Source of the DNA: an uncultured Clostridia bacterium | GTDB taxonomy: Bacteria > Bacillota > Clostridia > Oscillospirales > Ruminococcaceae | NCBI GenBank assembly: GCA_937891895.1 | Contig: CALATN010000244.1 | Location: 1-6,681 of the forward strand | Direction of reading: 5' to 3' | Length of the DNA stretch: 6,681 nucleotides | Shown: positions 6,005 through 6,681 of the stretch, one piece after another | Position numbering within the stretch: the first letter of the stretch is position 1 | How the letters are laid out: every line of letters starts with the position of its first letter | The notes under the pieces: model-generated | What the model was told of the DNA's origin: nothing | The model's input: only the letters and a program-made list of their open reading frames with translations | Databases searched by the model: none | Program-made: the position numbers and the translations under genes

Positions 6005-6041
6005 GAGGATCAAAAAACCATATTATTAGGAGGAACTACAA

Positions 6042-6681
6042 ATGGGCGTAGTATCAATGAAGCAGCTTCTTGAAGCTGGCGTACACTTTGGTCACCAGAC
6101 AAGAAGATGGAACCCGAAAATGGCACCATACATTTTCACAGAAAGAAACGGCATCTACATCATCGACCTTCAGAAGACAGTAAAGAAGCTTGACGAAGCT
6201 TATAACTTCATCAAGTCTGTTGCTGAAAACGGCGACTCTGTTCTCTTTGTAGGTACAAAGAAGCAGGCTGGCGATTCCGTTAAGGAAGAAGCAATCCGTG
6301 CAGGCGTTCACTATGTAAACGCAAGATGGCTCGGCGGTATGATGACAAACTTCAAGACAATCCAGAGAAGAATCAAGAGACTTGAACAGCTTCACCAGAT
6401 GGAAGAAGACGGCACATTCAACCTTCTCCCTAAGAAGGAAGTTGTTAAGCTCCAGCTCGAAATCGAAAAGCTCGAAAAGTTCCTCGGCGGTATCAAGACA
6501 ATGAAGAAGCTCCCAGGCGCACTCTTCATCGTTGACCCACGTAAGGAAAAGATTGCTGTTGCTGAAGCTAAGAAGCTCGGTATTCCGATCGTTGCAATCG
6601 TAGATACAAACTGTGACCCTGATGACGTTGATTACGTTATCCCTGGTAATGATGACGCTATCCGTGCTGTAAAGCTTATCG
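6042..6681 (+). CDS. rpsB: 30S ribosomal protein S2, N-terminal part (3' truncated by window)
   Basis: S2 is a late-assembling protein of the small ribosomal subunit, bound at the junction of head and body. The ATG at 6042 follows an ideal AGGAGG (6028-6033) with an 8-nt spacer. The 213 visible residues follow the family throughout: [22 protein letters not shown] at the N terminus, then [46 protein letters not shown], and finally [21 protein letters not shown]. About 30-40 C-terminal residues are expected beyond the window. Codons are strongly biased, as in pnp, consistent with high expression. In many Firmicutes tsf follows rpsB; that cannot be seen here. It is preceded by its own strong promoter and a structured leader, so it starts a new transcription unit. 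Confidence 0.98.
   Translation, partial: MGVVSMKQLLEAGVHFGHQTRRWNPKMAPYIFTERNGIYIIDLQKTVKKLDEAYNFIKSVAENGDSVLFVGTKKQAGDSVKEEAIRAGVHYVNARWLGGMMTNFKTIQRRIKRLEQLHQMEEDGTFNLLPKKEVVKLQLEIEKLEKFLGGIKTMKKLPGALFIVDPRKEKIAVAEAKKLGIPIVAIVDTNCDPDDVDYVIPGNDDAIRAVKLI

Noticed and set aside
5554..6008. Shared words GCATAG and TGCGGAGG at the ylmC start (5559-5564, 5580-5587) and in the rpsB leader (5944-5949, 6001-6008)
   Set aside because: Considered as duplicated leaders, but the sequence and folding between the words differ, and TGCGGAGG contains a ribosome-binding-like core; chance similarity is more likely.
5932..6041. Known metabolite riboswitch in the rpsB leader
   Set aside because: I compared it from memory with THF, ZTP, fluoride, guanidine and preQ1 types and saw no matching conserved core, so I left it as an unnamed leader structure.
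1..6681. Mobile element, CRISPR array, prophage or defence island
   Set aside because: No transposase or integrase motifs, no regularly spaced repeats and no flanking direct repeats were seen; the genes are ordinary chromosomal families apart from two small unknowns.

Overview
The window looks like a chromosomal segment of a low- to moderate-GC Gram-positive anaerobe of the class Clostridia. I would guess Oscillospiraceae, possibly a Ruminococcus relative. This rests on the gene content (a RecD2-type helicase, ComF, an MreB-family actin, a YlmC/YmxH sporulation-type protein), Firmicutes-type AAAGGAG/AGGAGG ribosome binding sites, sigma-A promoters and a TTG start. The genus is inference. All genes are on the + strand, and I see no mobile element, CRISPR array, tRNA or rRNA.

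Layout. (1) Positions 1-753 hold the 3' end of pnp (polynucleotide phosphorylase; end of the core, then KH and S1 domains), followed by a strong hairpin with a poor T-run. (2) Positions 816-1181 hold an AT-rich orphan-like gene. Positions 1233-1577 hold a small membrane-anchored protein whose ribosome binding site lies in a perfect 11-bp hairpin. (3) Positions 1612-5530 are a compact cluster of recD2, comF and an mreB-family gene, with a 29-nt overlap and a 6-nt gap. It is headed by a good promoter whose -10 box and start region are covered by a 9-2-9 palindrome. (4) A terminator-like hairpin follows mreB, and its 3' arm and T-run also form the ribosome binding site and TTG start of ylmC/ymxH (5595-5861). 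(5) A strong sigma-A promoter with an A-rich upstream element drives rpsB (ribosomal protein S2, cut by the window end) through a roughly 110-nt leader. That leader can fold into a three-way junction with possible loop-loop pairing.

Functionally, highly expressed RNA-decay and translation genes (pnp, rpsB), with strongly biased codons, flank an AT-richer block of DNA-processing (RecD2, ComF), cell-shape (MreB family) and sporulation-associated (YlmC/YmxH) genes. The protein families are mostly well known. The less expected content is regulatory: four RNA or DNA structures sit exactly on expression signals (the 1233 ribosome binding site, the recD2 promoter, the ylmC start and the rpsB leader). 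No clearly new multi-gene system is visible.
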